The notes under the pieces are model-generated. The model worked only from the letters and a program-made list of their open reading frames with translations, made no database searches and was not told where the DNA came from. Source: Microbacterium galbinum (GTDB taxonomy: Bacteria; Actinomycetota; Actinomycetes; Actinomycetales; Microbacteriaceae). Taken from it: DNA of 64,000 nucleotides. Below are positions 25,047 to 33,290 of the stretch, one piece after another; within the stretch, counting starts at the first letter, position 1, and each line of letters opens with the position of its first letter. The DNA is taken from assembly GCF_023091225.1 (NCBI RefSeq), contig NZ_JAHWXM010000001.1, forward strand, positions 1,116,001 through 1,180,000, read 5' to 3'. The position numbers and the translations under genes were made by a program.

Positions 25047-25052
25047 TAGCCT
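25047..25052 (+). promoter_or_regulatory. -10 element (TAGCCT) of a leaderless transcript
   Basis: TAGCCT, then GGAGGG, then GTG at 25059. The GGAGGG could be read as a ribosome-binding site but touches the start codon, so the leaderless reading fits better. Confidence 0.5.
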
Positions 25053-25058
25053 GGAGGG

Positions 25059-25709
25059 GTGACCGAGACCCTCCACGCCCGCGCCGTCCTCCTCGACATG
25101 GACGGGACCCTGGTCGACTCGACCGCCGTCGTCGAACGCCTCTGGTTGGAGTGGGCGCAGCCGCACGGGCTCGACCCCGCCACGGTGCTGCGGGTCATCC
25201 ACGGCCGCCAGGGCCACCAGAGCATGTCGATCCTGCTGCCCGAGCGCGACCACGCCATCAATCTGCACGAGAACACCGTCATGCTCGCGAACGAGAGCAG
25301 CGATGTCGCGGGCGTCGTCGAGATCACCGGCGCCGCCGCACTGCTGCAGGCGCTGCTCCCCCACCCGCACGCGATCGTGACCTCGGCGAACGTCGAACTG
25401 ATGACCGCGCGCATGGGCGCGGCGGGGCTCCCCCTGCCCGCCCTGACGATCACCGCCGAGAGCGTCTCGGCCTCGAAGCCCGACCCCGAGGGCTTCCTCC
25501 GCGCCGCAGCGGAGCTCGGTGTCGATCCCGCCGACTGCATCGTGTTCGAGGACTCGGGTGCCGGCATCCAGGCCGCGCACGCCGCCGGTATGCGCGTGGT
25601 CGGCGTCGGCCCGCACGCCCACGCGCACGACCCCGAGGTGCAGGTCGACGACCTCACCCGTGTCGCCGTGACGGCGACAGACGACGGCTTCACGCTGACG
25701 ATCGACTGA
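25059..25709 (+). CDS. HAD-family sugar-phosphate phosphatase
   Basis: 216 residues of the beta-phosphoglucomutase/GPP-like HAD subfamily. Motif I is LLDMDGTLVDST (nucleophile and acid Asp, residues 14-16), motif II is IVTSANVELM, the motif III Lys is in SASKPDPEGFL, and motif IV is CIVFEDSGAGIQAA. It has the helical cap expected between motifs I and II. Likely substrates are small sugar phosphates such as glycerol-, sorbitol- or deoxyglucose-phosphates. The start is GTG 25059, in a leaderless context. Confidence 0.87.
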   Translation: MTETLHARAVLLDMDGTLVDSTAVVERLWLEWAQPHGLDPATVLRVIHGRQGHQSMSILLPERDHAINLHENTVMLANESSDVAGVVEITGAAALLQALLPHPHAIVTSANVELMTARMGAAGLPLPALTITAESVSASKPDPEGFLRAAAELGVDPADCIVFEDSGAGIQAAHAAGMRVVGVGPHAHAHDPEVQVDDLTRVAVTATDDGFTLTID

Positions 25710-25747
25710 CGACCCGCGCCGCACGCCGGTGAGGCGGATGCCGCGGC

Positions 25748-26341
25748 TCAGCGCGTACGGAGCCCGTCGAGGGCCACGGCGAGAACGTCGCGGGCGAGGG
25801 CTTCGGCCCCTTCGGGACCGCTCGGGCGGTACCACTCCACGAGGGAGTTGACCATGCCGAAGAGCAGACGCGTCGCGACCGAGGCATCCACATCGGCTCG
25901 CACCGCGCCCTCCTCCTGCGCCGCGCGCACGATCGCGGTCACGGCCTGATCGAAGGCGCGCCGACGTTCGAGTGCGCGCCGTTCGACCTCGCTGTTGCCC
26001 CGCACGCGCAGCAGCAGCGTGACCGAGGGCAGATGCGTCACGAGCACACCGACAGCGCCCTCGAGCACCGCGGCCAGTCGGTCGCCCGGGCGCACGGCAT
26101 CCGTGATGGCCAGGACGCCCTCGAGGCCGTCGAGCGCCTCGTCGAGGGCCGTCTCGAGGATCTCCTCCTTGGAGGAGAAGTGGTGGTAGAGCGCGGCCTT
26201 CGACAGCCCGAGCCGGGCAGCGAGGGCAGCCACCGAGGTGCCGTCGTAGCCGGACTCGTTGAACACCGCCACCGCCGCGTCGAGCAGACCCCGGCGGTCG
26301 TACCCGGGGCGCCCTCGACGGACGGGGTCGGCTGCGCTCAT
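25748..26341 (-). CDS. TetR-family regulator, PaaR candidate
   Basis: 197 residues: N-terminal TetR HTH (LLDAAVAVFNESGYDGTSVA and ARLGLSKAALYHHFSSKEEI, residues 19-61) and an all-helical ligand domain. TetR proteins beside actinobacterial paa genes commonly sense phenylacetyl-CoA or related acyl-CoAs, and a TetR-like site lies before paaA at 43963-43984. That link is inference because the regulator is 17 kb away. ATG 26341 is preceded at six bases by CAGACT (leaderless pattern). Confidence 0.85.
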   Translation of the reverse strand: MSAADPVRRGRPGYDRRGLLDAAVAVFNESGYDGTSVAALAARLGLSKAALYHHFSSKEEILETALDEALDGLEGVLAITDAVRPGDRLAAVLEGAVGVLVTHLPSVTLLLRVRGNSEVERRALERRRAFDQAVTAIVRAAQEEGAVRADVDASVATRLLFGMVNSLVEWYRPSGPEGAEALARDVLAVALDGLRTR

Positions 26342-26347
26342 CGCCCC

Positions 26348-26353
26348 AGTCTG
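26348..26353 (-). promoter_or_regulatory. -10 element (CAGACT) of the TetR gene
   Basis: CAGACT followed by GGGGCG and the ATG at 26341 on the minus strand; same geometry and hexamer as at 13196-13201. Confidence 0.42.
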
Positions 26354-26384
26354 GCACGCGGGCCGCGCGGCGAGGAGTGGCTGC

Positions 26385-26819
26385 TCAGCGCTCGAAGTCC
26401 TCGAAGATCAGGGTCGTGCGGGTCGTGCGGATCGACGGGATCGCCTGGATGTCCTCGAGAACGATCCGGCGGAGGTCGCGCGCATCGTTCGCCCGCACGA
26501 GCAGGATCACGTCGAAGTCTCCACCGACCAGCGCCATGTGCTCGATCTCGGGGATCGCCCGCAACCGATCCTGCACGAGCTGCCAACTGGCCTGCTCGAT
26601 CGCGAGCGTGACGTAGGCGCTCGCGTGATGGCCGAGCTTCGCGGGATCCGTGCGCACGGTGTACCCCGTGATCACCCCCGCATCGGTGAGCCGTCGGATC
26701 CGGGCATGGGCGCCTGCCCGCGAGATGTGCACGGCATCCGCCAGCGCGGTCATCGACGCCCGCGCATCGCGTCGCAGCTCGTCGAGGATGGCCCGGTCGA
26801 TCTCATCCAGCGTGGTCAT
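26385..26819 (-). CDS. Lrp/AsnC-family regulator, BkdR-like
   Basis: 144 residues: N-terminal AsnC HTH (LDEIDRAILDELRRDARASM, then VHISRAGAHARIRRLTDAGVI) and a C-terminal RAM ligand domain (ASAYVTLAIE, MALVGGDFDVILLV). Lrp proteins bind amino acids, and those next to 2-oxoacid dehydrogenase genes (BkdR type) activate them in response to branched-chain or aromatic amino acids. It is divergent from the E1alpha gene with an inverted repeat between. ATG 26819 follows GAAGGAG on the minus strand. Confidence 0.9.
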   Translation of the reverse strand: MTTLDEIDRAILDELRRDARASMTALADAVHISRAGAHARIRRLTDAGVITGYTVRTDPAKLGHHASAYVTLAIEQASWQLVQDRLRAIPEIEHMALVGGDFDVILLVRANDARDLRRIVLEDIQAIPSIRTTRTTLIFEDFER

Positions 26820-26877
26820 GGCACTCCTTCGTCCCGCGTCGAATTCTGACACTTCGGCGAGCGCGAGCGCAACGAGC

Positions 26878-26921
26878 GCGCAATCGTCCAGCATTCAGCC
26901 GCACCTCTTGGACGACTGCGC
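26878..26921. promoter_or_regulatory. Inverted repeat between the Lrp gene and the dehydrogenase operon
   Basis: GCGCAATCGTCCA (26878-26890) is the near-perfect reverse complement of TGGACGACTGCGC (26909-26921), 12 of 13 pairs, with an 18-base spacer. It is a good candidate for the binding site of the adjacent Lrp-type regulator. Confidence 0.6.
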
Positions 26922-26969
26922 GCGAGAGCGCATGCTGTCGTCATCAGGTTCGGCGAGGAAGGCGACCAG

Positions 26970-28097
26970 ATGAACGACGACATGCTCCCCCGCGACGAGG
27001 CGGTGCAGCTCATCGCCCCCGACGGCACGCTCACCGAGGACGCGGACTATCCGCTCCCCGACCGCGGCGCGCTGCTCGACGCCTACCGCGGACTCGTCGA
27101 GGGACGCCGCTTCAACGACCAGGCGAGCGCACTGGTGCGCCAGGGCCGCCTCGCGGTCTACCCCTCGTCGCACGGGCAGGAGGCCTGCCAGGTCGCAGCC
27201 GCGCGGGTGCTCGACGGCGCCGCTGACTGGCTGTTCCCCACGTACCGCGACGCCGTCGCCATCATCGGACGCGGAGTCCCGCCGGCGGAGACCATGGTGC
27301 TGCTCGCCGGCGACTGGCATTCGGGCTACGACGTGCGTGCGCACCGCGTCGCCACGCAGTCCACGCCCCTCGCGACCCAGTTGCTGCACGCGGTCGGCTT
27401 CGCGTACGCCGCGAAGCGTCGCGGCGACGACACGGTCGTGCTCGCCCTGTGCGGCGACGGCGCCACCAGCGAGGGCGACTTCCACGAGGCGATGAACTTC
27501 GCGTCGGTCTTCCGCGTGCCGGTGGTCTTCTTCGTGCAGAACAACGGATTCGCGATCTCGGTGCCCCTCTCGCGCCAGACCGCTGCCCCCTCGCTCGCGC
27601 ACAAGGCGATCGGCTACGGGATGCCGGGGCAGCGGGTCGACGGCAACGACGTCGCCGCGGTGCTGTCGGTGCTCGGCGCGGCCGTGCGGCGAGCACGCGC
27701 GGGCGACGGCCCCACGCTCGTCGAGGCGCACACCTATCGGATGCAGGCGCACACCAACGCCGACGACGACACCCGCTACCGCGAGCGCGCCGAGGTGCAG
27801 GCCTGGGTCGAACGCGACCCGCTGCGGCGGCTGCGCACGCACCTCCGCGCGGTCGGAGCGCTCGACGACGAGACCGAGGCCCGGTTCGCGGCGGATGCCG
27901 AGACCCTCGCGACCGAGCTGCGCACCGCATTGAACACCGACGCCGACCTCGATCCCGAGGATCTCTTCCGATTCGTGACCGCGACCCGTTCCCCGCAGCT
28001 CGAGGAGCAGTGGGCGATGCTGCGGGGCGAGATCGAGCGCACGGCGGCGGCATCCGGCCAGGCGGAGTCCGCCTCTCACGAAGGAGCATCCCGATGA
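26970..28097 (+). CDS. pdhA: 2-oxoacid dehydrogenase E1 component, alpha subunit
   Basis: Thiamine-diphosphate subunit of a pyruvate/branched-chain type dehydrogenase complex, 375 residues. The ThDP-binding motif is CGDGATSEGDFHEAMNFA followed by VQNNGFAISV. The phosphorylation-loop region with HTYRMQAHTNADD is intact. It opens a seven-gene operon ending in paaZ, overlaps E1beta by four bases, and is controlled by a divergent Lrp protein. The symbol reflects family annotation only. The real substrate may be pyruvate, a branched-chain oxoacid or, given the paa context, phenylpyruvate. ATG 26970 has AGGAAGG upstream. Confidence 0.88.
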   Translation: MNDDMLPRDEAVQLIAPDGTLTEDADYPLPDRGALLDAYRGLVEGRRFNDQASALVRQGRLAVYPSSHGQEACQVAAARVLDGAADWLFPTYRDAVAIIGRGVPPAETMVLLAGDWHSGYDVRAHRVATQSTPLATQLLHAVGFAYAAKRRGDDTVVLALCGDGATSEGDFHEAMNFASVFRVPVVFFVQNNGFAISVPLSRQTAAPSLAHKAIGYGMPGQRVDGNDVAAVLSVLGAAVRRARAGDGPTLVEAHTYRMQAHTNADDDTRYRERAEVQAWVERDPLRRLRTHLRAVGALDDETEARFAADAETLATELRTALNTDADLDPEDLFRFVTATRSPQLEEQWAMLRGEIERTAAASGQAESASHEGASR

Positions 28098-29143
28098 CGA
28101 TCGCGCAGGACGGCACGCATCTCGACGGCATCGGCGCGGGCGTCGATGCGGACGGCCGGGCCCCGGCGACGCTCACGATGGCCGCGGCACTGAACCTCGC
28201 ACTCGCCGACGCGCTGACCGACGACCCCGAGGTCGTCGTCTTCGGGGAGGACGTGGGGGCGCTCGGCGGGGTGTTCCGGGTCACCGACGGACTCACCGCG
28301 CGCTTCGGCGAGGATCGCTGCTTCGACACCCCGCTCGCCGAGTCCGGCATCGTCGGCACGGCGGTGGGCATGGCGATGAACGGCATGCGCCCCGTGGTCG
28401 AGATGCAGTTCGACGCTTTCGCGCTGCCCGCGTTCGAGCAGGTGGTGAGCCACGTCGCGAAGTACGGGAACCGCACGCGCGGAGGGGTGCGGATGCCGCT
28501 GGTCATCCGCATCCCGTTCGGTGGCGGCATCGGCGGGGTCGAGCACCACTGCGACTCGTCGGAGGCGTACTACGCGCACACCCCGGGGCTCACGGTCGTG
28601 TGCCCGTCGACCCCGCAGGACGCCTACTCGCTGCTGCGGGCGGCGATCGAGTCGCCCGATCCGGTCGTGTTCCTCGAGCCCAAGAAGCTGTACTGGACGC
28701 GCGGCGAGGTCGACACCGCGCACCGCGTCGACCTCGGCAGCGCCCGGGTCGCGCGCACCGGCACCGATGTGACGCTGCTCGCCTACGGCGCGGCCGTGCC
28801 GCTCGCGCTGGAAGCCGCCGAGGTCGCAGCCGCCGAGGGCCGCAGCGTCGAGGTCGTCGATGTGCGCTCGCTCTCCCCCTTCGACGACGCCACGGTCACG
28901 GCCGCCGTGCGCGCCACCGGGCGGGCGGTCGTGATCGCCGAGGCACCGGGCTACGCGAGCGTCGCCTCCGAGATCCAGTCGCGGGTGTTCGAGCGCTGCT
29001 TCGAGCACCTCGAGGCACCGGTGCGCAAGGTGACCGGGTTCGACATCCCTTACGCCCCGCCGAAGCTCGAGCACTGGTACCTGCCCGACGTCGACCGCGT
29101 GCTCGACGCGATCGACACGCTGCACTGGGAGGACGAATCGTGA
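28094..29143 (+). CDS. 2-oxoacid dehydrogenase E1 component, beta subunit
   Basis: 349 residues; pairs with E1alpha to form the alpha2beta2 decarboxylase. Family stretches: VFGEDVGALGGVFRVTDGL near 49, FDTPLAESGIVGTAVGMA near 79, and VRIPFGGG-like MPLVIRIPFGGGIGGVEHHC near 138. The C-terminal transketolase domain ends with YAPPKLEHWYLPDVDRV. ATG 28094 follows AAGGAG and overlaps E1alpha; its stop overlaps the E2 start. It carries about 15 extra residues at the N-terminus compared with minimal E1beta proteins. Confidence 0.9.
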   Translation: MTIAQDGTHLDGIGAGVDADGRAPATLTMAAALNLALADALTDDPEVVVFGEDVGALGGVFRVTDGLTARFGEDRCFDTPLAESGIVGTAVGMAMNGMRPVVEMQFDAFALPAFEQVVSHVAKYGNRTRGGVRMPLVIRIPFGGGIGGVEHHCDSSEAYYAHTPGLTVVCPSTPQDAYSLLRAAIESPDPVVFLEPKKLYWTRGEVDTAHRVDLGSARVARTGTDVTLLAYGAAVPLALEAAEVAAAEGRSVEVVDVRSLSPFDDATVTAAVRATGRAVVIAEAPGYASVASEIQSRVFERCFEHLEAPVRKVTGFDIPYAPPKLEHWYLPDVDRVLDAIDTLHWEDES

Positions 29144-30486
29144 GCACCCTCACCGCGCACGTCTTCCGGTTGCCCGATCTGGGCGAGGGTCTCACCGAGG
29201 CCGGTCTCGTGCAGTGGCTCGTGGCGGTCGGAGACACGATCGCCGTCGATCAGGCGATCGCCGAGGTCGAGACCGCCAAGAGCGTCGTGGAGCTGCCGTC
29301 CCCGTTCGCGGGTGTGGTGACCGCGCTGCACGGCGACGCCGGCGACACGATCGCCGTCGGCGCCCCGGTGCTGGAGGTGTCGGATGCCGCGGCGGCGAGC
29401 GCCTCATCCGAAGCCGTCCTCCCCGAGAACGCGGCGCACGAGGACTACCGAGTCGAGGAACGCGCAGGCTCGGGCAACGTGCTCATCGGCTACGGCACGA
29501 GCGAACGGTCGGCGAGCGGACGCCGCCGGCGGTCGGCCGTGCACGACTCGGCCGCGACGCCCGCCGACACGGCGGAGGCACCCTCCGCCCGCACCGTCGC
29601 GGTGCGCTCGCCGATCGTCCGTCGGCTCGCCCGCGACCTCGGTCTCGACGTGCACGCGATCCCCGCGACCGGAGCCGACGGTGCCGTGACGCGCGCCGAC
29701 GTGCTGCGGGCCGCGGTCGATCATGCCGTCGACGGCGCGCACGCACCGGCATCCGCGGGTCCGGCGTCGTCCGCCGACGAGATCGACGGCCTGCGCGTGC
29801 GCGCCCGTGACCGCCTGTCTCCGCTGCGCCGGGCCGTGAGCGCCCGCCTGAGCCGCAGTCGCGCCGAGATCCCCGAGGCGACCGTCTGGGTCGACGTCGA
29901 CGCGACGCGTCTCTGGGATCTGCGGCGCGAGATCGCCGCGGCCGGCGAGCGCGCGCCGTCGCTGACCGCGCTGTTCGCCCGCTTCGCCCTGCTCGCGCTC
30001 GAGGACCACCCCGTTCTCGCCTCGCGTCTGGATGACGGCGGGGAGGAGCTCATCGCGTTCGAGGGCGTGAACCTCGGGGTCGCCACCGACACCGAGCGCG
30101 GGCTGCTCGTGCCGGTCGTCCCCCGCGCGCACGAGCTGAGTGTCGCGCGACTCGACGCCGCGCTGCGCGAGCTCGCCGAGACCGCCCGGGCCGGGTCGAT
30201 GCCGCCCGAACGGATGCGCGGCTCGACCTTCACCCTCAACAACTACGGTGGACTCGGCGTCGACGGGTCGGCTGCGATCATCAATCATCCCGACGTGGCG
30301 ATCCTCGGCATCGGACGCGTGCTCGAGCGACCCTGGGTCGTCGACGGCGAGGTCGTCGCCCGCCGCATCGCCCAGCTGTCGCTGGTGTTCGATCACCGCG
30401 TGTGCGACGGCGGCTACGCCGCGAGCTTCCTGCGGCAACTGGTCGCGCTGATCGAACAGCCGTTGCGCGCCTACGGGCGCGTGTGA
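29140..30486 (+). CDS. 2-oxoacid dehydrogenase E2, dihydrolipoamide acyltransferase
   Basis: 448 residues. A single lipoyl domain (residues 1-80) has the attachment lysine in EVETAKSVVELP. A peripheral-subunit-binding domain lies near 150-190 (SPIVRRLARDLGLDVHAI). The catalytic domain runs from about 220 to the end, with the active-site motif FDHRVCDGGYAAS. One lipoyl domain is typical of branched-chain complexes. The start is GTG 29140, overlapping the E1beta stop. No E3 (lipoamide dehydrogenase) gene follows, so the complex must borrow a housekeeping E3. Confidence 0.9.
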   Translation: MSTLTAHVFRLPDLGEGLTEAGLVQWLVAVGDTIAVDQAIAEVETAKSVVELPSPFAGVVTALHGDAGDTIAVGAPVLEVSDAAAASASSEAVLPENAAHEDYRVEERAGSGNVLIGYGTSERSASGRRRRSAVHDSAATPADTAEAPSARTVAVRSPIVRRLARDLGLDVHAIPATGADGAVTRADVLRAAVDHAVDGAHAPASAGPASSADEIDGLRVRARDRLSPLRRAVSARLSRSRAEIPEATVWVDVDATRLWDLRREIAAAGERAPSLTALFARFALLALEDHPVLASRLDDGGEELIAFEGVNLGVATDTERGLLVPVVPRAHELSVARLDAALRELAETARAGSMPPERMRGSTFTLNNYGGLGVDGSAAIINHPDVAILGIGRVLERPWVVDGEVVARRIAQLSLVFDHRVCDGGYAASFLRQLVALIEQPLRAYGRV

Positions 30487-30496
30487 GGAGGCCGAT

Positions 30497-31684
30497 ATGA
30501 CCGAGGCGTTCCTCATCGGCGGAGCCCGCACCCCGATCGGGCGCTACGGCGGCGCCCTCTCCGGCATCCGCCCCGACGACCTCGCCGCCCTCGTGGTGCG
30601 CACCGCCGTCGATCGCGCCGGAGTGCCGGATGCCGCGATCGACGAGGTGATCCTGGGAGCGGCGAACCAGGCCGGGGAGGACAACCGCAACGTCGCGCGC
30701 ATGGCCGTGCTGCTCGCGGGGCTCCCCGACGACATCCCGGGTCTGACCGTGAACCGGCTCTGCGCCTCGGGGATGTCGGCCATCGCCCTGGCGGCCCAGG
30801 CGATCCGCGCGGGGGACGCCGAGCTGCTCGTCGCGGGCGGCGTCGAGTCGATGACCCGGGCCCCGTGGGTGCAGGCCAAGCCCGAACGGGCGTGGGCGAA
30901 ACCGGGCGCCGTCGTCGACACCTCGATCGGCTGGCGGTTCACGAACCCGCGCCTCTCCGCACGCGCCGGCACCACCCTCTCGATGCCGGAGACCGCGGAG
31001 GAGGTCGCCCGACGCGACGGGATCACGCGAGAGGATGCCGACGCGTTCGCGCTGCGCAGCCACGCCCTCGCGATCGCCGCGATCGACGCCGGACGCTTCG
31101 CCGACGAGATCGTCGCCGTGCCCACGCGCGCCGGCGAGGTCGACGTCGACGAGGGCCCGCGCCGCGACACCGACCTCGGTGCGCTCGCGTCGCTGCGCCC
31201 CGTCGTGGAGGGCGGCCGCGTCGTCACCGCCGGCAACTCGAGCTCCTTGAACGACGGGGCCTCCGCCGTGATCGTCGCCTCGGGTGAGGCCGTGCGCCGC
31301 TACGGCCTCACACCCCGTGCCCGCATCGTCACGGCGACCTCCGCCGCACTCGCTCCGGAGATCATGGGTCTCGGTCCCGTGCCGGCGACCGAGAAGGCGC
31401 TGCGGCGCACGGGCCTCGCGGTCGACGCGATCGGGGCCGTCGAGCTGAACGAGGCCTTCGCCTCCCAGTCGCTCGCCTCGATCCGTCGGCTCGGACTCGA
31501 CCCGGAACGCGTCAATCGCGACGGCGGAGCGATCGCCCTCGGGCACCCGCTCGGGTCGAGCGGCTGCCGCATCGTCGTCACGCTGCTCGGGCGCATGGAG
31601 CGCGAGGGGGCGGGGCTCGGACTCGCGACGATGTGCGTGGGCGTCGGGCAGGGCACGGCCATGATCCTGGAGCGGGTGGCATGA
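30497..31684 (+). CDS. Acetyl-CoA acyltransferase (thiolase), PaaJ-like
   Basis: 395 residues with a complete thiolase active site: nucleophile Cys 89 in NRLCASGMSA, His 350 in ALGHPLGSSG and Cys 380 in TMCVGVGQG. In the paa context it would thiolyse 3-oxo-5,6-dehydrosuberyl-CoA and 3-oxoadipyl-CoA, giving acetyl-CoA and succinyl-CoA. The gene starts at ATG 30497, ten bases after E2, with GAGGAGG upstream, and overlaps the hydratase start by four bases. It could equally serve fatty-acid or branched-chain oxidation. Confidence 0.88.
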   Translation: MTEAFLIGGARTPIGRYGGALSGIRPDDLAALVVRTAVDRAGVPDAAIDEVILGAANQAGEDNRNVARMAVLLAGLPDDIPGLTVNRLCASGMSAIALAAQAIRAGDAELLVAGGVESMTRAPWVQAKPERAWAKPGAVVDTSIGWRFTNPRLSARAGTTLSMPETAEEVARRDGITREDADAFALRSHALAIAAIDAGRFADEIVAVPTRAGEVDVDEGPRRDTDLGALASLRPVVEGGRVVTAGNSSSLNDGASAVIVASGEAVRRYGLTPRARIVTATSAALAPEIMGLGPVPATEKALRRTGLAVDAIGAVELNEAFASQSLASIRRLGLDPERVNRDGGAIALGHPLGSSGCRIVVTLLGRMEREGAGLGLATMCVGVGQGTAMILERVA

Positions 31685-32421
31685 GCGACCCGCTGCTGAT
31701 CGAACGGCGTGACGACCGCGTGCTCGCCACGCTCCACCGACCGGAGCGCCGCAACGCCATCGACCTCGCCACGATCGATGCCCTGCACGCGCTCTGCGCC
31801 GAGCTGGAAGCCGACCCCCGCACGCTGATCCTCACGGGTGCGGGCGGCGACTTCGCGGCGGGCGCCGACATCGCCCAACTGCGCGAGCGCCGCGCCGACG
31901 ATGCGCGCCGCGGGATCAACGCCACGGCCTTCCTCCGCGTGGCCGAACTGCCGATGCCGGTCATCGCCGCCCTCGACGGCTACGCGCTGGGCGGCGGCGC
32001 GGAGCTCGCCTACGCCGCCGACATCCGCATCGCCACCGCGTCGCTCCGCATCGGCAACCCCGAGACCGGACTCGGCATCCTCGCCGCTGCCGGCGCGACC
32101 TGGTGCCTGCCCGAGATCGTCGGCCACGCCCGCGCCGCCGATCTCCTGCTCACGGGCCGTGCGCTGGGCGCGGACGACGCCCTCTCCTGGGGGCTCATCT
32201 CGGCGATCCATCCGCCCGAGCAGTTGCTGCCCGCCGCGCACGCGCTCGCGGACCGCATCGCCGCGAACGACCCGCTCGCCACCCGGCACACCAAGCGCGC
32301 CCTCCGCGCGCCGCGTGCGGAACATCCGCACATCGACGGAGAACTGCAGGCCGAGCTGTTCGAGAGCCCCGAGAAGGAGCGCCGCATGACCGCCTTCCTC
32401 GATCGCACGGATCGCTCGTGA
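31681..32421 (+). CDS. Enoyl-CoA hydratase/isomerase family protein, PaaF-like
   Basis: 246 residues, crotonase fold: RPERRNAIDLATI near 21, oxyanion-hole segments GGDFAAGADIAQL and ALDGYALGGGAELAYAADI, and the C-terminal helices. Both catalytic Glu positions of true hydratases seem present (GAELAYAAD and NPETGLGI). In the paa pathway it would hydrate 2,3-didehydroadipyl-CoA. ATG 31681 overlaps the thiolase stop; its stop overlaps the dehydrogenase start. The choice between PaaF and PaaG roles rests on comparison with the second paralogue at 47802. Confidence 0.84.
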   Translation: MSDPLLIERRDDRVLATLHRPERRNAIDLATIDALHALCAELEADPRTLILTGAGGDFAAGADIAQLRERRADDARRGINATAFLRVAELPMPVIAALDGYALGGGAELAYAADIRIATASLRIGNPETGLGILAAAGATWCLPEIVGHARAADLLLTGRALGADDALSWGLISAIHPPEQLLPAAHALADRIAANDPLATRHTKRALRAPRAEHPHIDGELQAELFESPEKERRMTAFLDRTDRS

Positions 32422-33290
32422 GCGCGCCGGCCGTCGTCGGCGTGATGGGCGGAGGGCGCATGGGCGCGGGCATCGCGCACGCGTTCCTGCTCGCCGGATC
32501 GCGAGTGGTCGTCGTCGAGCGCGATACGGAGGGCGCGGATGCCGCGGCGCTGCGCATCGACGAGAGTCTCCGCCGTTCCGCCGACCGCGACCCCGGCCTC
32601 GATGCGGGCGAATGCGCCGCGCGCCTCCGGGTCACGACGGATGTCGAGGCGTGCAGGGGGGCCGCACTGGTCGTCGAGGCCGTGCCCGAGGACCGCGTTC
32701 TCAAGGAGGATGCGCTCGCGCGGCTCGAGCACGTGCTGCCGGACGAGGCCGTGCTCGCCTCGAACACCTCATCGATCTCGATCGACGACCTCGCGCTCGC
32801 CCGCCGACGGCCGGAGCGCTTTCTCGGGCTCCACTTCTTCAACCCGGTGCCCTCGTCGGCACTCGTCGAGATCGTGCGGGGAGCGACCACCGACCCGGCC
32901 GTCGTCGATACCGCGCGCGAGTGGGTCGCTCTGCTCGGCAAGACTCCGATCGTGGTCGCCGACTCCCCCGGCTTCGCGTCGTCGCGCCTCGGCGTCGCGC
33001 TCGGACTCGAAGCCATTCGGATGCTCGAGGAGCGCGTCGCATCCGCGGCCGACATCGACGCCGCCATGACGCTGGGGTACCGGCATCCGGTGGGCCCGTT
33101 GCGCACGACCGACCTCGTGGGGCTCGACGTGCGTCTCGGGATCGCCCAGGAGCTCGCCCGCGAGTTGGGTGACCGCTTCGAGCCACCCGCTCTGCTGCGC
33201 CGAATGGTGGCCGAGGGGCGGCTGGGACGAAAGAGCGGCGCAGGCTTCTACGACTGGACCGACCCCGACTCTCCGAAGGAGACGCGATGA
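32418..33290 (+). CDS. 3-hydroxyacyl-CoA dehydrogenase, PaaH-like
   Basis: 290 residues: an N-terminal Rossmann NAD domain (VGVMGGGRMGAGIAHAFLLAG, fingerprint within residues 6-26) and a C-terminal helical dimer domain. Catalytic features: SNTSSISI, the His in GLHFFNPVPSSALVEIV and DSPGFASSRL. In this operon it would oxidise 3-hydroxyadipyl-CoA. The start is GTG 32418, overlapping the hydratase stop; its stop overlaps paaZ. There is no fused hydratase domain. Confidence 0.88.
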   Translation: MSAPAVVGVMGGGRMGAGIAHAFLLAGSRVVVVERDTEGADAAALRIDESLRRSADRDPGLDAGECAARLRVTTDVEACRGAALVVEAVPEDRVLKEDALARLEHVLPDEAVLASNTSSISIDDLALARRRPERFLGLHFFNPVPSSALVEIVRGATTDPAVVDTAREWVALLGKTPIVVADSPGFASSRLGVALGLEAIRMLEERVASAADIDAAMTLGYRHPVGPLRTTDLVGLDVRLGIAQELARELGDRFEPPALLRRMVAEGRLGRKSGAGFYDWTDPDSPKETR

